DNA of 46,313 nt from Acetobacter musti (GCF_011516835.1 NZ_WOTB01000027.1:1-46313), one strand, 5' to 3'; counted from the stretch's first letter, positions 1 through 8,917 are shown. The notes: generated by a model not told the origin, from the letters alone. Numbers and translations are program-made.

Positions 1-102
1 CTCAAGGAATGGCGCGCTGTCGCAACCAGATACGAAAAAACAGCAACCTCGTTCCTCGCGGTCATCCACATCGCTGCCGCCGCAGACTGGATCAAGTGCT
101 AA
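1..102 (+). mobile_element. IS5-family transposase, C-terminal fragment
   Basis: Reading frame 1 is open from the window edge to a TAA at 100-102 and gives 33 residues with the pattern LKEWRAVATRYEKTATSFLA, followed by a hydrophobic tail. This tryptophan, R-Y-E-K-T and F-L-A pattern is the typical end of DDE transposases of the IS5 group (IS1031/IS427-like), common in acetic acid bacteria. Only the tail is visible, so it cannot be said whether the element is intact. The sequence just after the stop (about 101-112) read outside-in is TTAGGGCCTGTTA, which could be the terminal inverted repeat; the other end lies outside the window. Confidence 0.75.
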
Positions 103-123
103 CAGGCCCTAATCAAATTCGAC

Positions 124-135
124 TATTCATGAATA
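124..135. promoter_or_regulatory. 12-bp perfect palindrome upstream of nsrR
   Basis: TATTCATGAATA is a perfect palindrome in the 180-base gap between the IS end and the regulator gene. Rrf2 and NsrR proteins bind AT-rich dyads and many are autoregulated, so this may be an operator, but it is about 150 bases before the start codon and closer to the IS end. It could equally be chance in AT-rich sequence. Confidence 0.2.
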
Positions 136-282
136 TTTATACCATCGGATGTGGCCACCTTGCCGCCTGTCCTTAAATCAACAGGATGAAGATACGTCTT
201 CACTGGCCGGTCAGAGTTGTCAGCGGGGACGCTTCTTCATATTTTGCTAACGCCTGGCCGGTTTGCAGCGTATCTTTAAGTT

Positions 283-753
283 ATGCATCTGACACTGCAC
301 ACCGATTACGCTCTCCGAAGCCTGATCTACCTCGGGACCGTTTCTGATCGTCTTTGCGCGATCCGTGAAATCGCCCAGGCGTATGATATTTCGGAAAATC
401 ATCTGGTTAAGATCATTCACCGTCTGGGTATCGCCGGCTTTGTCGAAACAACGCGTGGTCGGAAGGGAGGGCTGCGGCTGGCCCGGCCCGCGGATCAGAT
501 CAGTCTTGGCGACGTGATCCGTTCGACAGAAGAGGATATGATGCTGGTCAGCTGCATGCGAAGACCGGCAGGCACCGGTTCGTGTTCACAGTGCAGGCTC
601 ATGCCTGACTGCCATCTGAAAAATGTCCTGGCGGAAGCCCTTGATGCCTTCTTTGCGGTGCTTGATCAGCGCACGCTGGCTGACGTCATTCAGGATTTTG
701 AACGAAAACAATTATCGGACATTCATTCGCAACCGGAACGTGAAGCGGATTAG
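283..753 (+). CDS. nsrR: Rrf2-family regulator, NsrR-type (nitric-oxide-sensing Fe-S repressor)
   Basis: 156 residues, the normal size for NsrR. The N-terminal winged helix-turn-helix covers about residues 1-75 and begins with the family pattern MHLTLHTDYALRSLIYL. Residues 59-65 (GRKGGLR) form the wing. The Fe-S loop has cysteines at 91, 101, 104 and 110 and is followed by HLK and a long dimerisation helix; this fits NsrR better than IscR or RirA. In known NsrR proteins a [4Fe-4S] or [2Fe-2S] cluster is damaged by NO, which lifts repression of NO-detoxification genes. No flavohaemoprotein or NO reductase gene is adjacent, so its targets must lie elsewhere or include its neighbours. The stop overlaps the stop of the convergent GGDEF-EAL gene by four bases. 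Confidence 0.8.
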   Translation: MHLTLHTDYALRSLIYLGTVSDRLCAIREIAQAYDISENHLVKIIHRLGIAGFVETTRGRKGGLRLARPADQISLGDVIRSTEEDMMLVSCMRRPAGTGSCSQCRLMPDCHLKNVLAEALDAFFAVLDQRTLADVIQDFERKQLSDIHSQPEREAD

Positions 754-3218
754 GCTGTGTTCGCGGAAAGAGCACTGTTTCGCCTGTCTATGGCGAAGGA
801 TCCGGTTTGCTGAAATTTTTCCACCAGATGTGAAGCCTTCTCCTGGCTCATAGGCCGTCCAAACAAATATCCCTGAACTTCCGTGCATCCTTTGTCGCGC
901 AGTCTTTCAAAATATTCGGGAGTCTCGACCCCTTCCGCTGTGACGGCCACGCCCAGATCGACTGCCAGCGCGATTACAGCACTGACAATGGCCGCACTGC
1001 GTGAATCAGACAGCATGTCGCGTACGAAGCTGGCATCCAGTTTTATTTTCGAAAACGGAAAGAATCTCAGATATCCGAGTGAGGAGTAACCCTTGCCGAA
1101 ATCGTCGAGCACGACACTTACCCCGAGCGACTGCAGTGACTGGAGAACGCCATACGTAGCCGCATCAGCTTCCATGAAAATCGTTTCTGTCACTTCGAGT
1201 TGCAGGCGTTCCGGTGGCAGACCGGATAACCGCAGATTATTTCGCAGAGTGCTGATAAAATTCTGATGATAAAGCTGTTCGACCGAGATGTTGACGGAAA
1301 CCCACAGGGGGTCAGGCCAGCGGATGGCTGTCATACAGGCCTGCTGAAGCAACCATGATCCCAGTTCTCCCATGAGTCCCGCTTCCTCCGCCAGGCGGAT
1401 GAACCGGTCAGGCGGCACCGGACCAAGAACGGGGTGACTCCAGCGGGCAAGAGCTTCGAAGCCAACGAGATGACGTGTCTGAGCGTTGATAACCGGCTGG
1501 TAGTGAAGTTCAAAACGCCTGTCATGAACCGCTTCGCGCAGGTCGCGGATCAGATCGCGTCTTGAATCTGCCAGGGCACGATAAGAGGGCTCGAAGACGC
1601 GGAACGTGTTTCCGCCGAGACGTTTCGCTTCATAGAGCGCCAGATCGGCAGCTTCCTGAAGAGCGCTCTCGCCTGATCCTGCAAGGGGGGCCAGGGCGAT
1701 CCCTATGCTGATTGAAGGCCTGACAACTGTTTCTTCGATTTTGAGGGGTTCGGAGACAAACCGGAGCATTGTTTCAGCAAGCACAACCGCGGAATCAACG
1801 GTCGCGTGATGATGAATCAGAATCAGTTCATCGCCGCCTGTTCTGAACAACGTGTCTTTATCATTCAGACAACGTTGTAATCGTCTGGTAACTTCGACAA
1901 GTGTGCGGTCTCCCGCCGCGTGCCCGAGCGAATCATTCACGCCCTTGAAGTCGTCAAGGTCGACGGCAAGGAGTGCAAACGGCGCATGTTCACGTGATAA
2001 TTCGACCAGAGCCGTACGCAGGGCATCATCATATGCATAACGATTTGGAAGGCCGGTCAGGCCATCATGTGCTGCCCTGAAAGAAGCGCGCTGGTCCTCC
2101 CTGTAACCCGCAGTAACATCAGCCCCTACACCTCTGTAGCCGGCAAAGTCGCCGTTCTCGAAAAGCGGGTGACCTGTAAGGGAAAGAACGTGCTCATGCC
2201 CGTTGCGGATTACCGGTATGGCAAGGTCACGAAAAAAAAGTTTCGATTTCATGCAGTGTGCCAGATGCAGCCATTGAGGACTGGCTGGCGCTGTGCCACC
2301 AAGCTCCTGCAGGAACAGGCACCCATCAGGCGGGACATCTCCGCCAATAATTCCCGTAAGTGCCGCGACGGAACTGATCAGGTGTCCTTCAGCGTCGGTT
2401 TCCCAGACCCATTCGCCTACACTCTGATCCGAACGCCGCAGCATAAGGCGCACGATGTCACGTTGTTCCGCGAGATCCAGACTTGCCAGCACATAACGTG
2501 TCAGCAGAACGGACACGGCCTGGCCGAGGCCAAAAATGAAACCCGCATAGATCGCCAGTTCCGTCAGAAGAACCGGGTACAGCGGCCCCGGGCTAAAGTG
2601 CCACGCCCTGATCAGGGCAATGACGCAGCCGGCGATAATAACGCCTGCGAGAGAAATGGTGCCTGACATGACCGGGGAGACCGAGAGTGACGTCGCTATG
2701 AGAGCGACAATCACGCCGGCGACGAGAGTTTGCTCATGCCGGGAGCCATGGGGAAACACTGTCACGGGGAGCGAAGCCCAGCACAGGCCGAGTGCCAGAT
2801 TAAAAGTGATGAATGCCCGGCGGGAAAGCGCTTTCGATGGCCGCCATCCGATAAAAATGCCGTAACCAAGGACGAGGGTTACGATGACGTTCAGAAGCGC
2901 AGGCGCATAAACCGGATGAGTGGTCCAGAAAAATGCAAGTGTCAGAGGCGCGCTGACAAGATTGGCTCCGAGATGAAAGGGCAGAAGCCGAAGGAGCATA
3001 GTCCGACGTTGCAGACGAACGGTTCGCTGCAGCCGTGGAGGGACCGGCGGTCCTCTGAACTGATGCATCAGACGTTTCGTCAGTTGTCTGAAGCCGTTTT
3101 CCGGCTGGTCATCGTCTTTCCTGGTTCGGGCAGCAGAGGACAGATGGGGTATTTTTGGGCGTATCGCTTTATTCCGCTTCTGTCTGAAGGATGATCCTGC
3201 CGACTGTCGTGCTGACAA
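750..3218 (-). CDS. Membrane PAS-GGDEF-EAL protein (cyclic di-GMP metabolism)
   Basis: Up to 822 residues. After a basic, low-complexity N-terminus there are several hydrophobic segments (about residues 75-270), a PAS-like sensor (about 285-400), a GGDEF domain starting HDGLTGLPNR, and an EAL domain. The cyclase motif reads GGDEL rather than GGDEF and the RxxD inhibitory site is not conserved (NDKD at that place). The phosphodiesterase side keeps GFEALARW, the VTET glutamate, the DDFGKGYSS loop, the KLD lysine and EGVET, so c-di-GMP hydrolysis looks intact. In acetic acid bacteria c-di-GMP controls cellulose and attachment. The furthest start at 3218 is TTG without a clear ribosome binding site; ATGs at 3068 and 2999 are alternatives, so the N-terminus is uncertain. 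It lies 80 bases after the upstream same-strand gene. Confidence 0.85.
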   Translation of the reverse strand: MSARQSAGSSFRQKRNKAIRPKIPHLSSAARTRKDDDQPENGFRQLTKRLMHQFRGPPVPPRLQRTVRLQRRTMLLRLLPFHLGANLVSAPLTLAFFWTTHPVYAPALLNVIVTLVLGYGIFIGWRPSKALSRRAFITFNLALGLCWASLPVTVFPHGSRHEQTLVAGVIVALIATSLSVSPVMSGTISLAGVIIAGCVIALIRAWHFSPGPLYPVLLTELAIYAGFIFGLGQAVSVLLTRYVLASLDLAEQRDIVRLMLRRSDQSVGEWVWETDAEGHLISSVAALTGIIGGDVPPDGCLFLQELGGTAPASPQWLHLAHCMKSKLFFRDLAIPVIRNGHEHVLSLTGHPLFENGDFAGYRGVGADVTAGYREDQRASFRAAHDGLTGLPNRYAYDDALRTALVELSREHAPFALLAVDLDDFKGVNDSLGHAAGDRTLVEVTRRLQRCLNDKDTLFRTGGDELILIHHHATVDSAVVLAETMLRFVSEPLKIEETVVRPSISIGIALAPLAGSGESALQEAADLALYEAKRLGGNTFRVFEPSYRALADSRRDLIRDLREAVHDRRFELHYQPVINAQTRHLVGFEALARWSHPVLGPVPPDRFIRLAEEAGLMGELGSWLLQQACMTAIRWPDPLWVSVNISVEQLYHQNFISTLRNNLRLSGLPPERLQLEVTETIFMEADAATYGVLQSLQSLGVSVVLDDFGKGYSSLGYLRFFPFSKIKLDASFVRDMLSDSRSAAIVSAVIALAVDLGVAVTAEGVETPEYFERLRDKGCTEVQGYLFGRPMSQEKASHLVEKFQQTGSFAIDRRNSALSANTA

Positions 3219-3298
3219 CCGGCAGGATACCGAACCTCTTGAAAAAGAATTAACGTTATATTACCATATCTCTCTTTCTGGGTTCAAATTATTTAGAG

Positions 3299-4045
3299 CT
3301 ACGCAGCCTGAAGCTGCGGGGCCATCTGTTCGGCGATTTCGTTGGCTGCGATATCGAACAGCTGGACGCAGCGTCCGATATTGGCAGCGAGTGTGCCTGC
3401 GACCACGGCCGGGTCGGTTGACGGATGATAGGCGCGGGCGAGGTCTTCATCGATTTCGAGATGAGACGGCCCATGATGGTCGTGTGCGGTATGCGCCTCA
3501 CCCCAGAGCCAGCGGCGAGACGGAAAAGCGCTCGTGAAGGCCGGTGCATGACACAGATAGGCTGAAAGCTCTTCTGCAAGATATTCAACGCCGGCGAGCC
3601 ACGAGAAAAACTCTACCGGGTCAGCGCTGGTGGATGCCCTGATCAGTTCCTCGACGGCACCGAATACAGGATAGTCTCCCGCATTAAGATCAATACCGAG
3701 TTCTTCTGCCCCTGCGATCCAGAGAAGGGCATGCGATCCTTCCTCATCTTTCATTTCGCGGACAGCCTCCCGCGCCTCACCGAAAAAAGCCTTTACGCGG
3801 GACTGGCCAAAACGTTCAACCAGCGGACGAAGCGGTAAATGTCCGACACGCTGGTCAATTGCACGTTCAAATGCCTGCACAAAAGGCCAGAAACCAATCA
3901 GAAGCCCGCGGATCGCTTCACGGTCTCCGCGGGCACAGGCGCGGACCAGTGGTGAAGAAAAAATCCCTTCCCGTGTGGCGACACGGACCACATCACGATC
4001 AAGGGCGGGTTCGGAAAACAACAATGCGTACATGATAACCCTCAC
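3299..4045 (-). CDS. Heme-oxygenase-like diiron-type protein (TenA/PqqC/CADD fold), function unknown
   Basis: 248 residues, mostly helical, no signal peptide. The stretch KDEEGSHALLW (E101, E102, H105) and the later HDHHGPSHLEIDEDL (H188-D201) resemble the ExxH and H-x3-D-x2-H metal-ligand helices of heme-oxygenase-like diiron oxidases. In the last motif the final histidine seems to be leucine (D199-E-D-L202), so a full diiron site is not assured. Such proteins oxidise small molecules or fatty acids, or act in cofactor synthesis; nothing here fixes the substrate. It has its own long AT-rich upstream region (4046-4250) and is followed on the same strand by the GGDEF-EAL gene, 80 bases away. 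TenA and PqqC are less likely because their specific active-site patterns are not seen. Confidence 0.5.
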   Translation of the reverse strand: MRVIMYALLFSEPALDRDVVRVATREGIFSSPLVRACARGDREAIRGLLIGFWPFVQAFERAIDQRVGHLPLRPLVERFGQSRVKAFFGEAREAVREMKDEEGSHALLWIAGAEELGIDLNAGDYPVFGAVEELIRASTSADPVEFFSWLAGVEYLAEELSAYLCHAPAFTSAFPSRRWLWGEAHTAHDHHGPSHLEIDEDLARAYHPSTDPAVVAGTLAANIGRCVQLFDIAANEIAEQMAPQLQAA

Positions 4046-4579
4046 AAATAATGATTACCCGGTGCATCCGGTAAAACTATAATAATGTTTTGTTTTTATC
4101 TTTCTATTATTAATATATTAAATAATATTATGTAAATAATAGCGGAAAAACAAATTAATATAGTAATTATCATTTCGATATCGAAATTATATGAAGCTGG
4201 AATTTGTATGATAAATTGCTCATATGGGTTGAGAGTTTCAGAAATTTTACGAAAAACGACATAATACCAAGGAGATTTTTCCGTTTGTGGAAACGATGTC
4301 GCGCAGAAATGCGTGAACCGATGCCGATCCGTGAGTTTTTACTCCGTGATCCATCATGCGCCAGCGATATTCATATCTGAGACGATTGACGCCAGGTGAC
4401 TGAAACCTGTCGGAGATTTTGTGGTCAGACAAAATCCGAGTGCTTCGACATCCTGCTATGCATGACACACGTGTTATACCGCCCGCATCATACTTGTCAG
4501 AGGCGATGACCTGTCTGGACAAAGATATAAAATACTTTGTGATGTCGGCAATATATCGCGTCTGTACCTTAGTATAAAA
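4046..4579. other. Intergenic region, AT-rich, no convincing gene
   Basis: This 534-base gap separates the end of the peptide transporter operon from the diiron-type gene. The half at 4070-4250 is very AT-rich and probably holds the promoter of the diiron-type gene on the minus strand. At 4411-4438 there is an imperfect hairpin (CGG and ATTTTGT paired with ACAAAATCCG, loop GGTCAG) without a T run. A 91-codon minus-strand frame at 4247-4522 has no recognisable protein character. Confidence 0.6.
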
Positions 4580-5557
4580 TCAGGGATCATTCACCAGCGG
4601 AAAATGACATGCAACGACGCGCCCGTCCGGTAATGGCCGAAGGTCTGGAACCACAATCGCGCAGTCAGCCTGCGCTTTCGGACATCGTGTATGAAATCTG
4701 CAACCGGAAGGTGGGGACACAGGACTGGGGACATCGCCCCGCAAGAGCGTGCGTGATGCATTTTTACGAATTACCGGTTCCGGTACTGCGGCAATCAGAG
4801 CTGCCGTGTAAGGATGAGCCGGCGTGTGCAGAATTGCGTCAGTTTCTCCCTGCTCGACAATTGCTCCGAGATACATGACGGCAACGCGAGTGGAGATCTG
4901 TCTTACCACAGCGAGGTCATGAGCAATAAAAATGTAAGTCAGGCCAAGCCTCTCCTTTAAATCTGTAAACAGATTGATGATCTGGGCCTGAATTGAAACA
5001 TCCAGTGCTGAAACAGGTTCATCTGCGACAATGAGCTGCGGTGAAAGCGCGAGCGCACGTGCAATATTAATCCTCTGCCGCTGGCCTCCGGAAAATTCAT
5101 GAGGGTATCGGGAAAGAGCTGATGTCGACAATCCAACCAGTTCCGTCAGCTCAGCAAGGCGCGCCTCTATCGTGGAACTGCTCCGCTTCTTTCCGTTGTT
5201 GTCAGGATGTACACGCAGAGGCTCGGCGATCAGATCTCCGATCCGCCGGCGCGGATTGAGCGATGCGTAAGAGTCCTGAAACACCATCTGCATCTGGCGA
5301 CGCAGCGGACGCATCGCACGTTCGTTGAGCGATGAAATATCACACCCGTCAAATGTGATTGTTCCTGATGAAAGCTCGGTCAGTCGTAACAGGCATCGTC
5401 CGAGTGTCGATTTGCCACAACCCGACTCTCCGACCAGTCCCAGGACTTCTCCCGGCATGATTTCCAGCGAGATATTGTCGAGGGCTCTCAGTGTCTGACC
5501 CCGTGGCAGTTTATACTCCTTGCGGAGACCTTCGGCGTGCAGAAGCGTTGTGTTCAT
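4580..5557 (-). CDS. Peptide ABC transporter ATP-binding protein (DppF/OppF type)
   Basis: 325 residues, the usual length. Walker A is GESGCGKSTLG, the signature is SGGQRQR, and Walker B is LIVADE followed by a switch histidine in FIAHDLAVV. The C-terminal oligopeptide/dipeptide domain carries CRFHTRCPKAQ, typical of the OppF/DppF family; cysteines in this tail bind an Fe-S cluster in some members. It powers import through the two permeases encoded upstream. The start ATG overlaps the stop of the companion ATPase by four bases (ATGA), so translation is probably coupled. It is the last gene of the minus-strand transporter run; no strong terminator follows it. Confidence 0.93.
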   Translation of the reverse strand: MNTTLLHAEGLRKEYKLPRGQTLRALDNISLEIMPGEVLGLVGESGCGKSTLGRCLLRLTELSSGTITFDGCDISSLNERAMRPLRRQMQMVFQDSYASLNPRRRIGDLIAEPLRVHPDNNGKKRSSSTIEARLAELTELVGLSTSALSRYPHEFSGGQRQRINIARALALSPQLIVADEPVSALDVSIQAQIINLFTDLKERLGLTYIFIAHDLAVVRQISTRVAVMYLGAIVEQGETDAILHTPAHPYTAALIAAVPEPVIRKNASRTLLRGDVPSPVSPPSGCRFHTRCPKAQADCAIVVPDLRPLPDGRVVACHFPLVNDP

Positions 5558-6561
5558 GCCGCACCTGCAGCACGCGGGGGGAGGGGATGCCCCTCAGCCG
5601 GCAACACGCAGGCCACATCCTGAGTTCCATACGCGATCAGTGACGGTAATATCATGCAGCTTTCGTGAACATAGTGACAGCGTGGCGCAAATGCACACCC
5701 CGAAGGGCGTTCTAAGGGAGGCGGTGGAGCGCCCGCTATTGAAGGAAGACGTTCCGGCCGCGGGCCGGTCAGAGGTGGGATGGAATCCAGAAGTGCACCC
5801 GTATAAGGATGGCCTGGCTGCCGGAAAACAGCTTCAGCAGGACCGCGTTCAGCGACCCGGCCAGAATACAGAACCATAACGCGGTCACACGTTTCCGCCA
5901 CGACACCCATGTCATGGGTAATCAGCAATACCGATGATCCGTAATTGTGCCGGAGATTACGAAGCAGATCCAGGATCTGTGCCTGAACTGTTACATCCAG
6001 TGCTGTCGTGGGCTCATCGGCAATCAGCAGTGAAGGGTTGCAGGATAAGGCCATTGCAATCATTGCGCGTTGTCGCAGGCCTCCCGAAAGCTGATGAGGA
6101 TAACGGTTTGCGGTCCGCTCCGGATCGGGGACGCCCATGTCGCCCAGTAACTGCACCGTACGCGCCCGCGCCCCGGTTCTCGATATTGCTTCATGAACCC
6201 GGATCTGTTCGTCAATCTGCCAGCCAATCGTATAGACTGGTGTAAAAGCTGTCATCGGATCCTGAAAGATCATCGAAATTTCCCGTCCGCGCAGATGGCG
6301 AAAGGATCTCTGTGATAATCCGACGAGTTCCTGCCCGCGAAACAGTGCTGATCCCGTAATCTTCACGCCAGGTGCGTCAATCAGCCCCATGATCGCCATG
6401 GCGGTCACGCTTTTGCCAGAACCGGATTCTCCGACAATGCCCAGAATTTCCTGCCTGTCGACGGAAAAAGAAACATTCTCGACAATAGGTACGTCGCGCC
6501 CGCGCGAGCGAAAACTGACGGAGAGGTCACGCACCTCCAGAAGCGGCAGGTCATCAGGCAT
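5554..6561 (-). CDS. Peptide ABC transporter ATP-binding protein (DppD/OppD type)
   Basis: 335 residues from the ATG at 6561, which begins MPDDLPLLEVRDLSV; an ATG nine codons upstream (6588) has no ribosome binding site and would lie deep in the permease gene. Walker A is GESGSGKSVTAM, the signature LSGGLRQRAMIAMALS, Walker B LLIADEPTTALD, switch His in LITHDMGVVAE. The C-terminal CAFAPRCHYVHESC segment is the oligo-HPY domain seen in OppD/DppD. It forms the heterodimeric motor with the next gene. The start overlaps the DppB-type permease end by eight bases and the end overlaps the next ATPase by four. Confidence 0.92.
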   Translation of the reverse strand: MPDDLPLLEVRDLSVSFRSRGRDVPIVENVSFSVDRQEILGIVGESGSGKSVTAMAIMGLIDAPGVKITGSALFRGQELVGLSQRSFRHLRGREISMIFQDPMTAFTPVYTIGWQIDEQIRVHEAISRTGARARTVQLLGDMGVPDPERTANRYPHQLSGGLRQRAMIAMALSCNPSLLIADEPTTALDVTVQAQILDLLRNLRHNYGSSVLLITHDMGVVAETCDRVMVLYSGRVAERGPAEAVFRQPGHPYTGALLDSIPPLTGPRPERLPSIAGAPPPPLERPSGCAFAPRCHYVHESCMILPSLIAYGTQDVACVLPAEGHPLPPRAAGAA

Positions 6562-7528
6562 CGCGAACTCTTGGGTCAAGAAAAACATAAATCACATCAA
6601 CAACGGCGTTCGCGAGTACGACAAATACCGCCGAATACATCACACTTGCCATGATCAGCGGGAGATCAAGATTGGATAACGCCTGATACGTCAGGCGCCC
6701 GACGCCCTGAAGTCCGAACACAACTTCCGTCAGCAGGGCTCCCCCGCCGATCAGCTGGGCGAAATCGAGCCCGAACAGGGAAACAAAAGTAATCATGGAA
6801 GTCCGCAGGCCATGCACCAGCAGCACGCGCGCAGGCGAAAGACCTTTTGCCCGTGCCGTGCGCATGAAATCTTCACCCGATGCCGCTACGAGATCCGCCC
6901 GCAGCACGCGGCCGTAAATTCCGGTGAACAGCACCGCAAGCACGATCCAGGGAATAATCAGCGCCCTGAACCAGCCCGTCGGACTTTCCGAAAAAGGGAT
7001 GTACCCCAGCCCCGGAACCCACGAGAACATCCAGGTGTCATGATAGCGTGCCTGCGTGACCAGATTTGCCACCTGACCAAGCCAGAAAACGGGAAGGGAA
7101 ATCCCGATCAGACCAAGGATCATAAGCCCCCGGTCAATCAGTGTGCCTCGAAAAGCTGCTGCAACCGTCCCCATTGTCACCGAGGCGATCACCCAGATCG
7201 CCGCTCCGCCGGCTGCCAGAGACAGCGTCACCGGAGCCGCCATCACGATTTCTGGGACGACAGGTTCGCCACGATCCACATAGGATGTCAGATCCCGTGT
7301 GATAAAGAGCTTCTTCATCATCGTCGCGTACTGAACCGGAAGCGGTCTGTCGAAACCGTATTCGTGCCGCACCTTCTCCATCGTTTCCGGCGAAGCATTT
7401 TTTCCGGCAATCCGCGCTGTTGGATCCGCACCGGGCGTAGCAAAAAATACCAGGAAGACCAGCACCGAAATGCCGAACAACACGAACAGCGTCTGCGCGA
7501 GACGCCTGAGAAGCGCTGTCAGCATCAC
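6554..7528 (-). CDS. Peptide ABC transporter permease (DppB/OppB type)
   Basis: 324 residues. The N-terminal membrane segment (LLRRLAQTLFVLFGISVLVFLV) followed by a long periplasmic loop with YGFDRPLPVQY is the hallmark of the DppB/OppB/NikB family. About six membrane segments follow, with the cytoplasmic coupling helix EDFMRTARAKGLSPARVL that docks on the ATPase. It pairs with the DppC-type permease, whose stop overlaps this start by four bases (ATGA). The two permeases make the inner-membrane channel of the importer. Confidence 0.93.
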   Translation of the reverse strand: MMLTALLRRLAQTLFVLFGISVLVFLVFFATPGADPTARIAGKNASPETMEKVRHEYGFDRPLPVQYATMMKKLFITRDLTSYVDRGEPVVPEIVMAAPVTLSLAAGGAAIWVIASVTMGTVAAAFRGTLIDRGLMILGLIGISLPVFWLGQVANLVTQARYHDTWMFSWVPGLGYIPFSESPTGWFRALIIPWIVLAVLFTGIYGRVLRADLVAASGEDFMRTARAKGLSPARVLLVHGLRTSMITFVSLFGLDFAQLIGGGALLTEVVFGLQGVGRLTYQALSNLDLPLIMASVMYSAVFVVLANAVVDVIYVFLDPRVRDA

Positions 7529-8547
7529 GATCCCTTCCGGCTGGTCTCGCGTATATCAAGCGCATCCCGCAGACCGTCACCGAGAATGTTGAGCGTCAGA
7601 ACCACAGTCACGATCGCCAGACCGGGCGCTATCGCCACCATCGGCCGGGTATATATCAGCCCCTCACCATCCTGAATGATCGTGCCCCACGAGGCAGCGG
7701 GTGCCTGCACCCCGATGGAAAGGAAAGACAGAGCGGATTCAGCCAGCAGAGCCAAGGCGGTCAGCAGCGGGGCCAGGACCACCAGCGTGGCGGAAATGTT
7801 CGGCAGAATATCAACCAGCAAAATCCGCCAGCGCGGGACGCCGAGGCTTCTTGCCGCCATGACGAACTCCGCGTTCCTCAGCGTCATAACCCGGCCCCGG
7901 ACAGGTCGTGCCGCGTAAGGGACGTAAACAAGAGCGATAATCACGATCGGAATCAATAAATTGTCGCTCTCGACAGTAAACGGTCCGATTTTCAGTCCCT
8001 GGCTGATCGTCACGATCGAAAGTGAAATTGCAAACAGGTAGACGGGCACGGCCCACATAATGTCCATCAGCCGCGAGAGGACCATGTCAACGACACCACC
8101 GAAAAAACCGGAGAGCACGCCGACGAGGGCTGCCATTCCGATGCATAGCAACGCTGCTGAAAATGAAATCAGCAGTGAGTTGCGACCGCCATACAGCAGA
8201 CGGGCCGCAACATCCCGCCCCTGACTGTCAGCACCCAGGAAGTAGGCCGAAGGATGCCAGGTCGGGCCGGCCGGGCTGAGACCGAGATGAAGAGGATTGT
8301 CGTTAGGCTGCATGATATCTACATTCTGACCGTTCAGACTGAACGATCCCGCGACATTGGACGTGAACGGATCGGTATGGGCGATATCATGGGCATAGAA
8401 CGGCGCCATGATGCAGGCGAAGGTTACCAGCAGCAGGATCGCCAGCGCACTCATGGCCGGACGATTCCTGACAAGCGCCTGTCCGGCTGTCCGCCAGGGG
8501 CCTGCGGCCACCCCTGATACGGCGGAGGAGCCTGTTTTTATCACCAT
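7525..8547 (-). CDS. Peptide ABC transporter permease (DppC/OppC type)
   Basis: 340 residues. It starts with a cytoplasmic tail that contains RNRPAMSALAILLLV, the usual first membrane segment of the DppC/OppC family. A long periplasmic loop carries HPSAYFLGADSQGRDVAARLLYGGR, the OppC N-terminal signature, and the coupling helix is NAEFVMAARSLGVPRWRI. The start has a strong AAGGGGGA ribosome binding site about 8 bases upstream. The stop overlaps the DppB-type start. It is preceded by a 370-base gap after the binding protein gene, which may hold a small ORF. Confidence 0.93.
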   Translation of the reverse strand: MVIKTGSSAVSGVAAGPWRTAGQALVRNRPAMSALAILLLVTFACIMAPFYAHDIAHTDPFTSNVAGSFSLNGQNVDIMQPNDNPLHLGLSPAGPTWHPSAYFLGADSQGRDVAARLLYGGRNSLLISFSAALLCIGMAALVGVLSGFFGGVVDMVLSRLMDIMWAVPVYLFAISLSIVTISQGLKIGPFTVESDNLLIPIVIIALVYVPYAARPVRGRVMTLRNAEFVMAARSLGVPRWRILLVDILPNISATLVVLAPLLTALALLAESALSFLSIGVQAPAASWGTIIQDGEGLIYTRPMVAIAPGLAIVTVVLTLNILGDGLRDALDIRETSRKGS

Positions 8548-8562
8548 GAATACGATCCCCCT

Positions 8563-8751
8563 TCAGACAGGATCATTGCTGTTCGGGAAAGACAGACGCC
8601 GGACAAAAGACAGGCAGGTTGCCTCGGCGACATCTCCGGCGGCCAGATCAGCGGGCATGCTGGCGAGAACCAGACATCGATATGACATTTGCGTTGCATA
8701 AAGTGTTGGCGATCCGTTGGAAAGCCGTGGGATATCAATGTAAGCGATCAT
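8563..8751 (-). CDS. Possible small protein in the transporter operon, unknown
   Basis: A 62-codon frame beginning MIAYIDIPRLSNGSPTLYAT fills half of the 370-base gap between the binding protein and the DppC-type permease, on the same strand. It ends 16 bases before the permease ATG. Its codon choice looks coding, and GGAA sits about nine bases before the ATG. The frame is open for only about 14 codons upstream of that ATG. I recognise no family. It may be a real small protein, or the remnant of a larger gene. An overlapping frame at 8541-8738 looks less protein-like. Confidence 0.3.
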   Translation of the reverse strand: MIAYIDIPRLSNGSPTLYATQMSYRCLVLASMPADLAAGDVAEATCLSFVRRLSFPNSNDPV

Positions 8752-8917
8752 GCGGGCCGTTTCCGGTGAAAAGGGACAGAGGCTCCAATGTCAGACGATA
8801 TGCAGACCTTCATGCGGAAGATCGGTTCCGGTTTTTGCAATGATAAGAATGACGCTGCCCGTTCCGGAAAATCCCTGTCTATACCCGACGGCCTGAAGTG
8901 GCAGCGCATGCCTGATC

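Noticed and set aside
4247..4522. 91-codon frame between the transporter and diiron-type genes
   Set aside because: No ribosome binding site, no hydrophobic or domain pattern, ordinary chance length.
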